NCBI GenBank assembly: GCA_964529175.1
Contig: CAZGVO010000002.1
Span: forward strand, 62,001-126,000
Length of the DNA stretch: 64,000 nucleotides
Direction: 5' to 3'
Source of the DNA: JAAFJM01 sp964529175
GTDB lineage: Bacteria > Bacteroidota > Bacteroidia > UKL13-3
The translations under genes were made by a program, and so were the position numbers. Below the pieces are notes generated by a model that did no database searches, was not told the DNA's origin, and saw only the letters and a program-made list of their open reading frames with translations. Below, one piece after another: positions 32,615 through 41,720 of this stretch; the first letter of the stretch is position 1, and each line of letters starts with the position of its first letter.

Positions 32615-33550
32615 TTATTTTAGTTTTACCCATTTGAAGTTGTACATCATATTATAAATTTCTGCAAAATTATAGTTTACAACACCTCCAACGTCTTCAA
32701 TTTTTTTTACTTTTCCATTGTCAAAAATTATTTCAATTTGGTAGTGTTGATAATGTTCCATTCCATATTTTAAATTATTATTTAGTTTCCTAAAATTAGA
32801 TTGTTCAATTAAATATTTAACTCTCAACATCTCTTCATTTGTTAGTTTGTAAGTATATTTTTCGGCTAATTCACGGTATCCCTGCATTTTAAAGCAACTA
32901 TCTTTTAAATTCCTAAAATCAATTTCCATATTCATTTCTCCACCCACGTCATTATTTGTGCTTTTTATGCTAATACTTTCAATTGAATGTTTTTCAAGAT
33001 TTTGATAATAGTTTAAAAACATTCCATTTTCATAGTGAATAGTGTCGCACGCTAATGAAGTATAAAAAGTTTCATCATCAACATATCTAGGTCTTTTTAT
33101 TATTTCATCTTGATGATAAATTAGAATAAGATTTTTATGTTTATTTCTTTTTATTATTGGATAAACCAAATGGTATCTTATTCCTGAATTGGATGGATAT
33201 AACATCTTAAGTTTACCGTTAATAGACGTGACTACAAGCATATTATAACTGAATTTGCTTGAATTAAATACAATCAAATCTGTTTCACCATTTTGGTCAA
33301 AATCTATTTTTACCCAATTTTTCACACCTAATGAATCAGCTGTTTTTTGCGTTTTTTTATCGTAACTGTAAGGTTTGTCAAAGCTTGTTCCCGCATTTCT
33401 TTCATCTTTAGGTGATAATTTTTTTATAAACGCTAAAACCTGCTTATCCGTTTTCAAATCATCAATTTCATTGGCATTTGCAGCAATGGAAACAACTAAC
33501 AAGCCTAAAAGAAAGCAAAATTTTAACTGAACCAATTGTGCAAATTTCAT
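32615..33550 (-). CDS. Exported protein of unknown function
   Basis: A signal peptide (LKFCFLLGLLVVSIAANA) precedes a 285-residue mature protein. Near the start is a calcium-loop-like segment, DFDQNGETDLIVFNSS, as in FG-GAP-type repeats. The C-terminal 90 residues (YTYKLTNEEMLRVKYLIEQSNF ... YQIEIIFDNGKVKKIEDVGG) resemble the DUF6438 class of small domains found in Bacteroidota lipoproteins. No catalytic motif is seen. The gene stands alone between the pseudouridine synthase and panB. Confidence 0.7.
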   Translation of the reverse strand: MKFAQLVQLKFCFLLGLLVVSIAANANEIDDLKTDKQVLAFIKKLSPKDERNAGTSFDKPYSYDKKTQKTADSLGVKNWVKIDFDQNGETDLIVFNSSKFSYNMLVVTSINGKLKMLYPSNSGIRYHLVYPIIKRNKHKNLILIYHQDEIIKRPRYVDDETFYTSLACDTIHYENGMFLNYYQNLEKHSIESISIKSTNNDVGGEMNMEIDFRNLKDSCFKMQGYRELAEKYTYKLTNEEMLRVKYLIEQSNFRKLNNNLKYGMEHYQHYQIEIIFDNGKVKKIEDVGGVVNYNFAEIYNMMYNFKWVKLK

Positions 33551-33609
33551 AATTTATTTTTACTGAGTAGTCAAACTTTTGTTTATTGTTAGTTGCTTAT
33601 TTTCCGTTG

Positions 33610-33668
33610 GCTATACTTCGACAAGCTTAGTAACCAATTCATTCATCATTCAAAATTCAAAATTTTGC
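33610..33668. repeat. Dispersed intergenic repeat fragments
   Basis: The gap before panB contains CTTCGACAAGCTTAG (33617-33631) followed by ATTCATCATTCAAAATTC (33640-33657) and its near-palindromic continuation. Both are types of short sequence commonly seen scattered between genes in Bacteroidota genomes. Related ATTATGAATT runs are at 51075-51113 and 56376-56407. Confidence 0.5.
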
Positions 33669-33676
33669 GAAGCAAA

Positions 33677-34492
33677 CTAGTACTGCTCCTTCTCGTTCGG
33701 AAAATCCACCGATTTTACATCAGCTACATATTGCTCTACTGCGCCTTTAATTTCATCAAATAAATTTAAATACCTGCGTAAAAATTTAGGTGAAAAATCT
33801 TTGTTAATGCCTAATAAATCATGGCTTACCAATACTTGGCCATCCACATCAGAGCCTGCGCCAATACCAATTACCGGAATTTTTACCAATTCGGTCACTT
33901 GTTTAGCTAATTTTGATGGAATTTTTTCTAGAACCAAAGCAAAACAACCTGCTTCTTCTAATAACTTAGCATCGTGTAATAATTTTTGTGCTTCAGCTTC
34001 TTCTTTGGCCCTAACTTCGTAAGTGCCAAATTTATAAATACTTTGTGGAGTTAAACCCAAATGCCCCATAACAGGTATTCCGGCCGTTAATATACGTTTG
34101 ATAGATTCAACCACTTCTTCGCCACCTTCTAGTTTAACTGCATGTGCTTCAGCTTCTTTCATAATTCTGATTGAAGAGTTTAATGCTTCTTTTGAATTAC
34201 CTTGATAGCTTCCAAAAGGTAAATCAACCACCACTAGGCAGCGATTAATGGCTCTTATTACAGCAGCTGCATGGCTTATCATTTCATCTAAAGTAATGGG
34301 TAAAGTAGTTTCGTGGCCATGCATTACATTACTAGCACTATCGCCCACCAGCAATACATCAATTTTGGCTTCGTCAAAAATTTTAGCCATGCTGTAATCG
34401 TAAGCTGTAAGCATGCTAATTTTTTCGCCACGCATTTTCATTTCTTGCAAACTGTGGGTAGTTATTTTTTTATACTCTTTATGAACGCTCAT
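33677..34492 (-). CDS. panB: 3-methyl-2-oxobutanoate hydroxymethyltransferase
   Basis: 271 residues, the usual length. Metal- and substrate-binding motifs are all present: LLVGDSASNVMHGHETTLPI (D51), VVVDLPFGSY (D90), VKLEGGEEV (E122), GIPVMGHLGLTPQS, and VLEKIP with catalytic E189, then PVIGIGAGSDVDGQVLV. It makes ketopantoate from 2-oxoisovalerate and methylene-tetrahydrofolate in pantothenate (coenzyme A) synthesis in the cytoplasm. No panC is adjacent. A good Bacteroidota promoter lies just upstream (34512-34540). Confidence 0.95.
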   Translation of the reverse strand: MSVHKEYKKITTHSLQEMKMRGEKISMLTAYDYSMAKIFDEAKIDVLLVGDSASNVMHGHETTLPITLDEMISHAAAVIRAINRCLVVVDLPFGSYQGNSKEALNSSIRIMKEAEAHAVKLEGGEEVVESIKRILTAGIPVMGHLGLTPQSIYKFGTYEVRAKEEAEAQKLLHDAKLLEEAGCFALVLEKIPSKLAKQVTELVKIPVIGIGAGSDVDGQVLVSHDLLGINKDFSPKFLRRYLNLFDEIKGAVEQYVADVKSVDFPNEKEQY

Positions 34493-34511
34493 TGTAATTT
34501 TTTTTATTTTT

Positions 34512-34540
34512 CAAATGTAAAGATAAAACCATTAATCAAA
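34512..34540 (-). promoter_or_regulatory. Predicted panB promoter
   Basis: On the minus strand, TTTG (34540-34537), 17 bases, then TACATTTG (34519-34512) matches the Bacteroidota sigma-A consensus TTTG / TAnnTTTG. The panB ATG follows 20 bases later. Confidence 0.6.
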
Positions 34541-34624
34541 ATTATTTGTCTTATATAAAATCAATTTAAAAGCATAAAGCTATATTGCCACCCCAAAATG
34601 AAAATGACCAATCAAGCCAAAAGC

Positions 34625-35602
34625 ATGAAAAATATTTTAATAGTACTAGCGTTTTTAGTGCTAGTTTCATGTAGTAACGACTTAGAAATCAATGCACCCT
34701 ATAGAGATATTCCGGTGGTTTATGGTTTTGTTAACATCAACGATTCGTTTCAATATTTGCGAATTCAAAAAGTTTTTCAAAACTCAGTGGCAGTAAAAGC
34801 CAGCGAGGCTGCAAAAATTTCCGATTCGTTAGAATTGAAAAATATAAAAGTGCAACTAATTGTAATGCGCAGATTTACAAGCGATACTGTTAATTGTTTC
34901 AGAACCAACGAGTTTAATAAAGAGGCCGGTTTTTTTGCCAACGATAAGAACTATATCTATAAATCGCAATATTATGATTTAAAGGCGTTTGGCGATATTA
35001 TGAGTGTAAACTTGCATATTAAGGATACTTTGACTGATAAAGTATTTACCTCACAATGCACTTTAATAGGTGATCAAGCTATTGAAGAACGTAATATTAC
35101 CATTTCAGAAAATCCTGCTAATAAGTTTAGATTTAGTTACAGGGTAAATAAAACTGCATATATAGTTGATGCAGCTGTAAGATTTAAATACAAAGAGGCT
35201 CCTCTTTCTAACCCATCGGCTTTTGAAGATAAATATTACGATTATTATTTACAATCGAGTGCTTTAACCTCATCGTTGCCCGATGGTGTGTATTCTATTA
35301 GTATTCAATCAAAAACAATTTTTGAGGATTGGAAACGTTATTTTGCTGCCCAACCCACCAATGTGGTACGTCAATATGCTGCTATTGAGTATATTACTTG
35401 GGGTGCTGGTCCTGAGTTTTTAGATTTGCAAGAAGTTAGTAAACCAAATATTTCGTTTGTTCAAAAACGTACCGATTATTCTAATATTAAAGGTGGAGCT
35501 TTAGGTTTATTTGCTGCGCGCACCATTAATAAGCAACCTGGAATTACTGTTGACGCTGCAGGAATAACTTTGATAAAAACACTTCCTCAGTTTCAACAAT
35601 AG
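34625..35602 (+). CDS. Lipoprotein of unknown function, DUF4249-like layout
   Basis: ATG 34625 gives a typical lipoprotein signal, MKNILIVLAFLVLVSC, with the lipidated cysteine at residue 16; the longer start at 34598 adds nine polar residues. The mature protein starts EINAPYRDIPVVYGFVNINDSFQYLRIQKVF, a beta-rich layout like the DUF4249 lipoproteins of Bacteroidota in which a short anchor is followed by an immunoglobulin-like N-terminal part. It is predicted to reach the outer membrane. The role is unknown. A strong terminator follows. Confidence 0.72.
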   Translation: MKNILIVLAFLVLVSCSNDLEINAPYRDIPVVYGFVNINDSFQYLRIQKVFQNSVAVKASEAAKISDSLELKNIKVQLIVMRRFTSDTVNCFRTNEFNKEAGFFANDKNYIYKSQYYDLKAFGDIMSVNLHIKDTLTDKVFTSQCTLIGDQAIEERNITISENPANKFRFSYRVNKTAYIVDAAVRFKYKEAPLSNPSAFEDKYYDYYLQSSALTSSLPDGVYSISIQSKTIFEDWKRYFAAQPTNVVRQYAAIEYITWGAGPEFLDLQEVSKPNISFVQKRTDYSNIKGGALGLFAARTINKQPGITVDAAGITLIKTLPQFQQ

Positions 35603-35629
35603 ATTATTGTTAAAATAAAAAAATGTCAT

Positions 35630-35658
35630 AATAGCTGCCAAAAGGCAGCTATTTTTTT
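35630..35658 (+). terminator. Rho-independent terminator
   Basis: AATAGCTGCC (35630-35639) and GGCAGCTATT (35644-35653) form a perfect ten-pair stem with loop AAAA and a run of seven T. Confidence 0.92.
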
Positions 35659-35693
35659 GTTCAAAAGCCAAAAAATAAGCCATTTTTTTAGTG

Positions 35694-35734
35694 ATAACGT
35701 TATTTTTTGCCTTGGCATTATGATTGACATAATG
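35694..35734 (+). promoter_or_regulatory. Two inverted repeats in the dnaK leader
   Basis: ATAACGTTAT (35694-35703) is a perfect palindrome, and CATTATG / CATAATG (35716-35722, 35728-35734) is a perfect 7-5-7 inverted repeat that ends 22 bases before the dnaK ATG. Neither matches CIRCE. They may be operator half-sites for heat-shock or stress control, or a leader hairpin. Confidence 0.45.
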
Positions 35735-35756
35735 AGGGAAAATAACAAACAAAATT

Positions 35757-37670
35757 ATGAGTAAAATAATAGGTATAGATTTAGGAACAACCAACTCGTG
35801 CGTTGCGGTAATGGAAGGCAACGAACCTGTGGTTATTGCTAACAGCGAAGGACGCAGAACAACTCCTTCAATTGTAGCATTTATTAAAGATGGTGAACGT
35901 AAAATTGGTGATCCTGCTAAACGTCAGGCAGTTACTAATCCTAAGAACACTATTTCTTCTATTAAACGTTTTATGGGTAATACATTCGATCAAGTTTCGC
36001 AAGAAATTAGCCGTATGTCGTACACTGTAAAAAAAGGTGACAATAATACTCCTCGTGTTGACATTGATGGAAGATTATATACACCACAAGAAATTTCGGC
36101 AATGGTTTTACAAAAAATGAAAAAAACCGCTGAAGATTATTTAGGTCACGAAGTAAAAGAAGCAGTTATTACTGTTCCTGCATACTTTAACGATGCACAA
36201 CGTCAAGCAACCAAAGAAGCTGGTGAAATTGCAGGTTTAACAGTTAAGCGTATTATTAATGAGCCAACTGCTGCTGCATTGGCTTATGGATTAGATAAAG
36301 CAAGCAAAAAAGATATTAAAGTAGTAGTTTTTGACTGTGGTGGTGGAACACATGACGTTTCTGTATTAGAAATGTACGATGTAGATGGAACTGGAACTTT
36401 TGAAGTAAAAAGTACCGATGGCGATACACACTTAGGTGGTGACGATTTTGACCAAGTAATCATTGATTGGTTGGCCGATGAGTTTAAAAACGATGAAGGT
36501 ATTGATTTACGTAAAGATCCAATGGCTTTACAACGTTTGAAAGAAGCTGCTGAAAAAGCAAAAATTGAACTTTCAAGCTCAACTCAAACTGAAGTAAATT
36601 TACCTTATATTATTCCAGTTGACGGAATTCCAAAACATTTAGTTAAAACTTTAACTCGTGCTAAATTTGAGCAATTAGCTGATAGTTTAATTAAACGTAC
36701 AATTGAGCCTTGCAAAACTGCATTGAAAAATGCTGGTTATAGTACAAGCGATATTGACGAAATTATTTTAGTAGGCGGTTCTACTCGTATTCCTGCTATT
36801 CAAGAAGCGGTAGAAAAATACTTTGGTAAAGCAGCATCAAAAGGTGTAAATCCTGATGAAGTAGTAGCTATTGGAGCTGCTATTCAAGGTGGTGTATTAA
36901 CTGGCGAAGTAAAAGACGTTTTATTATTAGACGTAACTCCTTTAAGTTTAGGTATTGAAACTATGGGCGGTGTGTTTACTAAATTAATTGATGCAAACAC
37001 TACTATTCCAACTAAAAAATCAGAAACTTTTAGTACAGCTAGCGATAACCAACCAAGTGTAGAAATTCACGTATTACAAGGTGAGCGCCCAATGGCTTCT
37101 CAAAACAGAAGTTTAGGTCGTTTCCACTTAGATGGCATTCCACCAGCACCGCGCGGAGTACCTCAAGTAGAAGTTATTTTTGATATTGATGCTAACGGTA
37201 TTTTACACGTAAGCGCTAAAGATAAAGGAACTGGAAAAGAGCAAAAAATTCGTATTGAAGCATCATCAGGATTAAGCGATGATGATATTAAACGCATGAA
37301 AGCAGAAGCAGAGGCTAATGCCGATGCTGATAAAAAAGCCAAAGAAGAAGCTGAAAAAGTAAATATGGCAGATAGTTTAATATTCCAAACTGAAAAACAG
37401 TTAAAAGAATATGGCGATAAAATTCCAGTAGAGAAAAAAGAAGCTATTGAAAAAGGTTTAGAAGAATTAAAGGCTGCACACTCAGCTAAAGATTTACCTA
37501 GAATAGATGCTGCTTTAGAAGCTTTAAATACAGCTTGGGCTGCTGCTAGTGAAGATATGTACAAAGCAACTCAAAATGCTGAAGCCAATGGTGCTGAAGC
37601 AGGAGCAGATGCTAATGCAGGTTCGGCTGATAGTAACACACAAGATGCTACTTTCGAAGAAGTAAAATAA
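35757..37670 (+). CDS. dnaK: Chaperone Hsp70 (DnaK)
   Basis: 637 residues, full length. The N-terminus IIGIDLGTTNSCVAVMEGNEPVVIANSEGRRTTPS, the adenosine motif IILVGGSTRIP and the linker VLLLDVTPLSLGIET are standard. The phosphate-2 loop reads FDCGGGTHDVSVLEM, where His replaces the common Phe. The C-terminus is Ala-, Asn- and Asp-rich and ends EEVK. It binds exposed hydrophobic peptides in an ATP cycle with DnaJ and GrpE, neither of which is adjacent here. Codon choice is more restricted than in neighbours, as in a highly expressed gene. Confidence 0.97.
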   Translation: MSKIIGIDLGTTNSCVAVMEGNEPVVIANSEGRRTTPSIVAFIKDGERKIGDPAKRQAVTNPKNTISSIKRFMGNTFDQVSQEISRMSYTVKKGDNNTPRVDIDGRLYTPQEISAMVLQKMKKTAEDYLGHEVKEAVITVPAYFNDAQRQATKEAGEIAGLTVKRIINEPTAAALAYGLDKASKKDIKVVVFDCGGGTHDVSVLEMYDVDGTGTFEVKSTDGDTHLGGDDFDQVIIDWLADEFKNDEGIDLRKDPMALQRLKEAAEKAKIELSSSTQTEVNLPYIIPVDGIPKHLVKTLTRAKFEQLADSLIKRTIEPCKTALKNAGYSTSDIDEIILVGGSTRIPAIQEAVEKYFGKAASKGVNPDEVVAIGAAIQGGVLTGEVKDVLLLDVTPLSLGIETMGGVFTKLIDANTTIPTKKSETFSTASDNQPSVEIHVLQGERPMASQNRSLGRFHLDGIPPAPRGVPQVEVIFDIDANGILHVSAKDKGTGKEQKIRIEASSGLSDDDIKRMKAEAEANADADKKAKEEAEKVNMADSLIFQTEKQLKEYGDKIPVEKKEAIEKGLEELKAAHSAKDLPRIDAALEALNTAWAAASEDMYKATQNAEANGAEAGADANAGSADSNTQDATFEEVK

Positions 37671-37695
37671 TTTCACACATTCCTTTATAAAACTT

Positions 37696-37727
37696 AAAAG
37701 CCACTGATTAATTTTAGTGGCTTTTTT
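37696..37727 (+). terminator. dnaK terminator
   Basis: AAAAGCCACT (37696-37705) pairs perfectly with AGTGGCTTTT (37716-37725), followed by more T. Loop of ten bases. Confidence 0.92.
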
Positions 37728-37799
37728 GTTATTAGCAAAAGTTATTTAGGTTTTATTTAAACATTCAATCTTAAGAAGGGCATTCCTCGTAAATGAATC

Positions 37800-38726
37800 A
37801 TGCGATTTGTTTGTTTTGTTTTTATTTTTTTTAGTATTCAAGTTTTTGGACAGGATAGGTTAATTCGAATTAATTACGATAATGACTATTTTAGCGCTAC
37901 CGATAGGTATTATACGCAAGGGGTAAGGTTAGAAATTATTGCCCCCGCATTTAAAAAGCTGCCCATTCAATTTTTATTTATCAAACCTAAAGTTAATTCT
38001 CAATCTTTTGTTGGAGTGGCTATTGAAAGAGATGGATTTACACCTAGTGGAATTCGTATTGATTCTATTCCTATTGGAAATAGGCCGTATGCAGGTACTA
38101 TGTTTTTATCAAATTTTTATATTTCAATGAATGAGCTAAACTTAACCAGAATTACTTCGCAGGTAGATATTGGTATAATAGGGCCCGTAGTCGGAGGTAA
38201 GGAGGAGCAAGCTGGAATTCATGGTGCTATTGGCGATTTATTACCTTTAGGTTGGCAATATCAAATAGCCAACGATTTAATTTTTAATTATTCAGCCATT
38301 TTCGAAAAAGGAATATTTAACAAAAGCCATTTTATTGTTACAAGTTATACGCAGGCTAGGCTAGGCACTTTGTATACTGATTTGTCGCTTGGTACTATGG
38401 TTAGAGTTGGACTTATGAATAATTATTTTTCTAATATTGGAATTACTAAACAAGCAAGCAGTCGAAAATTTCAGCTTTATGGTTTTGCCAAAGCCAATGG
38501 AAAAGTAGTAGGTTATAATGCCACCATGCAAGGCGGATTATTTTCTAATAGTATTTATACACTTCCTGCTTCATCCATTAATAGATGGGTAGCGCAAGGG
38601 TTTTTAGGAATAGTGGTGGCATATAAACGATTTCAGCTTGAATATACCAAAGCCTATCTTTCGCCCGAATATAAAAATGGTTTTGCACACGGTTGGGGAC
38701 ATTGCAATATTTCTTTTTGTTTTTAA
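37800..38726 (+). CDS. LpxR-family outer membrane lipid A deacylase homologue
   Basis: 308 residues with a signal peptide (MRFVCFVFIFFSIQVFGQ) and then the LpxR signature NYDNDYFSATDRYYTQGVRLE. Later beta-strand alternation and the terminal CNISFCF aromatic residue fit an outer membrane beta-barrel. In enterobacteria LpxR removes the 3-prime acyloxyacyl group from lipid A using an Asn-Asp and His site. Homologues are common in Bacteroidota but largely untested, so the enzymatic role here is an inference. Confidence 0.8.
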   Translation: MRFVCFVFIFFSIQVFGQDRLIRINYDNDYFSATDRYYTQGVRLEIIAPAFKKLPIQFLFIKPKVNSQSFVGVAIERDGFTPSGIRIDSIPIGNRPYAGTMFLSNFYISMNELNLTRITSQVDIGIIGPVVGGKEEQAGIHGAIGDLLPLGWQYQIANDLIFNYSAIFEKGIFNKSHFIVTSYTQARLGTLYTDLSLGTMVRVGLMNNYFSNIGITKQASSRKFQLYGFAKANGKVVGYNATMQGGLFSNSIYTLPASSINRWVAQGFLGIVVAYKRFQLEYTKAYLSPEYKNGFAHGWGHCNISFCF

Positions 38727-38736
38727 AATTGGGGTA

Positions 38737-39330
38737 CTAGCTTTTTTTTAACCAACCTGTTATGCTCATTCTTTCTTTGTGTGTAATAAGTACTTCATGC
38801 GGAAGTTCATTACTTTTAAACATTACTGTTTGGCCTTGTATTGGTAATATTTTTTTATTTTTATTTTCTAAATGAATAAGTAATTCTCCACCATCTTTTT
38901 CTTGCCAATTACTATTTAAATAACTAATAATGGAAAACATTCGGCTAGAATCGTTCTTGAACTGATCGAGGTGTTTAATGTAAAAACTGCCAATTGGGTA
39001 AATTGAATAATGGAATTCGTAATCTGTTATGCCTGCATAACATTGCATATTTAAATATTGTATAAACAATTCTATTTGTTTGAAAAATTGGTTTTCAAAT
39101 TCATTGTTATGGTTTTTATCGAGCCAATAAATTACATCACTTCTAACAGATGTATTATGGTTTAATTTTTCGGCATTGCCTGTTCCGGCTACTACCAATA
39201 ATTTTTTTAATTGTAATGCTAATAGATTTTGCTTTAAATGATTGGCTAATTGGCTACTTATAAACTGAGGAGAAATACCAACTTTATTTTTAATATAACT
39301 ACTAATTAAGGTTTCAAACACATTATCCAT
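38737..39330 (-). CDS. Prolyl-4-hydroxylase-like Fe(II)/2-oxoglutarate oxygenase
   Basis: Start ATG 39330 is preferred; the longer frame from 39390 begins with a Cys-rich piece (MFIFLSCGVANN) that overlaps a TACTTTTG promoter-like box (39395-39388). The 197-residue protein has the P4H core: YPIGSFYIKHLDQF with iron ligands H120 and D122, GGELLIHLENKNKKILPIQGQTVMF, H178 (LPHEV), and R187-M-S-I-T-G-W for 2-oxoglutarate. Bacterial members hydroxylate prolines, for example in elongation factor Tu. Confidence 0.83.
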   Translation of the reverse strand: MDNVFETLISSYIKNKVGISPQFISSQLANHLKQNLLALQLKKLLVVAGTGNAEKLNHNTSVRSDVIYWLDKNHNNEFENQFFKQIELFIQYLNMQCYAGITDYEFHYSIYPIGSFYIKHLDQFKNDSSRMFSIISYLNSNWQEKDGGELLIHLENKNKKILPIQGQTVMFKSNELPHEVLITHKERMSITGWLKKS

Positions 39331-39411
39331 ATCAACACAATTTAATTGCCTTAAATTATTGGCAACGCCACAAGATAGGAATATAAACAAAAGTAAAGCC
39401 GATTATTTATT

Positions 39412-39447
39412 TTTGACTAACAAAACCCATTTGTAAAACTATCTTTG
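39412..39447 (+). promoter_or_regulatory. Possible promoter of the DEAD-box helicase gene
   Basis: TATCTTTG (39440-39447) is an exact TAnnTTTG box 23 bases before the ATG. A TTTG is at 39412-39415, giving a 24-base spacer, longer than usual. A second exact box, TATTTTTG, is at 39408-39415. Confidence 0.4.
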
Positions 39448-39470
39448 TTGTTTAACTGATTATTTAATTT

Positions 39471-40613
39471 ATGCCATTTGCTGCACTCGGTTTAAACCGC
39501 GATTTACAATATGCTTTAGAAAAGCAATTTTATACCAATCCTTATCCAATTCAAGAAAAAGCCATTCCGCCAATTTTAAATGGAAAAGATGTATTGGGAA
39601 TTGCACAAACAGGTTCGGGAAAAACTGCCAGTTACGTTTTGCCAACTTTACAGTTATTGCAAAGCAAACCAGTGGCAAAAAACAGGCACATCAATACATT
39701 GGTTTTAGTTCCAACGCGTGAGTTGGCCATTCAAGTTCAAAAAGTATATAAAACTTTTAGCGATAAATTAGAACAAGGTATTAAATCGTTGGCAGTTTAT
39801 GGCGGTGTGTCTATTAATCCGCAAATGATGGATATGAATGGTGTTGAAATATTAGTTGCTACGCCTGGACGCTTATTGGAGTTGGTAGAGAAAAAAGCTG
39901 TTTTTTTAACCGAAGTGGATGTTTTGGTGCTTGATGAAGCCGATAAAATGTTGAACCTTGGCTTTAAAGATGAAATGGCAACTATTTTTAAATTATTGCC
40001 TAAAAAACGACAAAACTTATTATTCTCGGCAACTTTAAGTGCAGATTTAACTGCAATTCAATCGTTGGTTTTGCAAAATCCAGTTACTATTGAAATTGAA
40101 GCCGAAACACAAAATTTAGATTTAATTACCCAATTGGCTTATGCAGTGCAAGACGATAGAAAAGGTCCCTTGTTAAGGTATTTAATTACAACCATTGAAA
40201 TGAAACAAGTGTTGGTTTTTACTTCATCAGTTCATAGAGCAGATACGGTAACTGATAAGTTAAACCAAAATGGATTCAAGGCCATTGCCATGCATAGTAA
40301 AAAAAGCCAAGGGGCTAGAGAAGATGCTTTACGCAAATTTAAAAATGGTGATGTGCAAGTTTTAGTTGCTACCGATTTAATGAGCCGCGGAATTGATATT
40401 CCGTTTTTGCCATTTGTGGTAAATTATGAATTACCTCGCTCGCCAAAAGATTATATACACAGAATTGGTCGTACTGGCCGTGCTGAAAATGCTGGAACTG
40501 CCATTAGTTTAGTAAATTCAGATGAAAGCCATCATTTTGGAGTAATACAGAAAAAGATGAAACGAAATGTAGAACTAATTGATAGTGAGGTTGTTAATTT
40601 GAAAGGGTTTTAA
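39471..40613 (+). CDS. DEAD-box ATP-dependent RNA helicase, RhlE-like
   Basis: 380 residues: Q motif YPIQEKAIP, motif I AQTGSGKT (45-52), PTRELA, TPGR, DEAD (155-158), SAT (186-188) and the C-terminal ARGID-type motif (SRGIDIPFL) and HRIGRTGR. It lacks the basic C-terminal tail of many RhlE proteins, being only a two-domain helicase core. It probably acts in ribosome assembly or RNA decay. A perfect terminator follows. Confidence 0.93.
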   Translation: MPFAALGLNRDLQYALEKQFYTNPYPIQEKAIPPILNGKDVLGIAQTGSGKTASYVLPTLQLLQSKPVAKNRHINTLVLVPTRELAIQVQKVYKTFSDKLEQGIKSLAVYGGVSINPQMMDMNGVEILVATPGRLLELVEKKAVFLTEVDVLVLDEADKMLNLGFKDEMATIFKLLPKKRQNLLFSATLSADLTAIQSLVLQNPVTIEIEAETQNLDLITQLAYAVQDDRKGPLLRYLITTIEMKQVLVFTSSVHRADTVTDKLNQNGFKAIAMHSKKSQGAREDALRKFKNGDVQVLVATDLMSRGIDIPFLPFVVNYELPRSPKDYIHRIGRTGRAENAGTAISLVNSDESHHFGVIQKKMKRNVELIDSEVVNLKGF

Positions 40614-40616
40614 AAT

Positions 40617-40654
40617 AAAAAACCTCCAACTCAGTAATGAATTGGAGGTTTTTT
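40617..40654. terminator. Bidirectional terminator
   Basis: AAAAAACCTCCAA (40617-40629) pairs perfectly with TTGGAGGTTTTTT (40642-40654): 13 pairs with a 12-base loop between convergent genes. Confidence 0.93.
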
Positions 40655-40672
40655 TATATAACTAACTAATAA

Positions 40673-41647
40673 CTACCAGCCTAAAATCCATGCAAACATT
40701 AACGGAGCTACAATGGTAGCATCGCTTTCTACAATAAATTTAGGTGTATGAATATCTAGTTTACCCCAAGTAATTTTTTCGTTAGGAACTGCTCCTGAGT
40801 ACGAACCGTATGAAGTGGTTGAATCGCTAATTTGGCAGAAATAACTCCAAAACGGAATATTTTCCATTTCCATATCTTGGTATAACATTGGTACAACACA
40901 AATAGGGAAATCGCCAGCAATACCGCCACCAATTTGGAAAAAACCAATTCCTTTACCTTCACTATTTTTTACGTACCAATCGGCTAACCAAGCCATGTAT
41001 TCAATACCACTTTTCATGGTGCTGGCTTTTATTTCGTTTTTAATTACGTAGCTCGCAAAAATATTTCCCATGGTGCTATCTTCCCAACCTGGAACCACAA
41101 TTGGTAAATTGCGCTCAGCAGCAGCAAGCATCCACGAGTTTTTGGGGTCAATTTCGTAATATTGAGATAATTCACCACTATTTAAAATTTTGTACATGAA
41201 TTCATGCGGGAAATAACGCTCACCAGCAGTATCAGCATCTTTCCAAATTTTATAAATATGTTTTTGTAATCTACGGAAAGCTTCTTCCTCTGGAATACAA
41301 GTATCGGTTACACGGTTATAGTGGTTTTCTAATAAATCCCACTCATCTTGAGGACTTAAATCGCGGTAGTTTGGTACACGTTTGTAGTGGCTATGTGCTA
41401 CCAAATTCATAATATCTTCTTCTAAGTTGGCGCCCGTGCAGCTAATAATATCTACTTTACCTTGACGAATCATTTCGGCTAACGATTTTCCTAATTCAGC
41501 AGTACTCATAGCTCCCGCCAAAGTTACCATCATTTTTCCACCTTCGGTTAAATGGGTTTCGTAACCTTTAGCAGCATCAACCAAAGCAGCTGCATTAAAA
41601 TGTTTATAGTGTGTTTCAATAAAATTTGAAATAGGTCCTTTAGTCAT
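40673..41647 (-). CDS. Deoxyhypusine-synthase-family protein
   Basis: 324 residues with the DHS fold: KMMVTLAGAMSTAELGKSLAEMI, DIISCTGANLEEDIMN, WEDSTMGN and SGAVPNEKITWGKL with the catalytic lysine K296, followed by VESDATIVAPLMFAWIL. In eukaryotes and archaea DHS transfers a butylamine group from spermidine to eIF5A. Bacteria lack eIF5A; bacterial relatives are thought to make polyamines such as homospermidine, or are uncharacterised. Strong conservation of the NAD and lysine motifs suggests an active enzyme. Confidence 0.87.
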   Translation of the reverse strand: MTKGPISNFIETHYKHFNAAALVDAAKGYETHLTEGGKMMVTLAGAMSTAELGKSLAEMIRQGKVDIISCTGANLEEDIMNLVAHSHYKRVPNYRDLSPQDEWDLLENHYNRVTDTCIPEEEAFRRLQKHIYKIWKDADTAGERYFPHEFMYKILNSGELSQYYEIDPKNSWMLAAAERNLPIVVPGWEDSTMGNIFASYVIKNEIKASTMKSGIEYMAWLADWYVKNSEGKGIGFFQIGGGIAGDFPICVVPMLYQDMEMENIPFWSYFCQISDSTTSYGSYSGAVPNEKITWGKLDIHTPKFIVESDATIVAPLMFAWILGW

Positions 41648-41681
41648 GTTGTTGTATTTTTATATTATTTAAAAAAGTGTG

Positions 41682-41689
41682 CAAATATA
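41682..41689 (-). promoter_or_regulatory. Possible promoter box of the DHS-like gene
   Basis: On the minus strand TATATTTG (41689-41682) is an exact TAnnTTTG box 35 bases before the ATG. No TTG is seen at the usual distance upstream, so support is partial. Confidence 0.35.
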
Positions 41690-41720
41690 AGCTAGAGTTT
41701 TACATTTAAAATTAAGTTTT

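Noticed and set aside
35507..35821. Minus-strand open frame overlapping the dnaK start
   Set aside because: It is antisense to the end of a lipoprotein gene, a clear terminator and the dnaK start, and has no family features.
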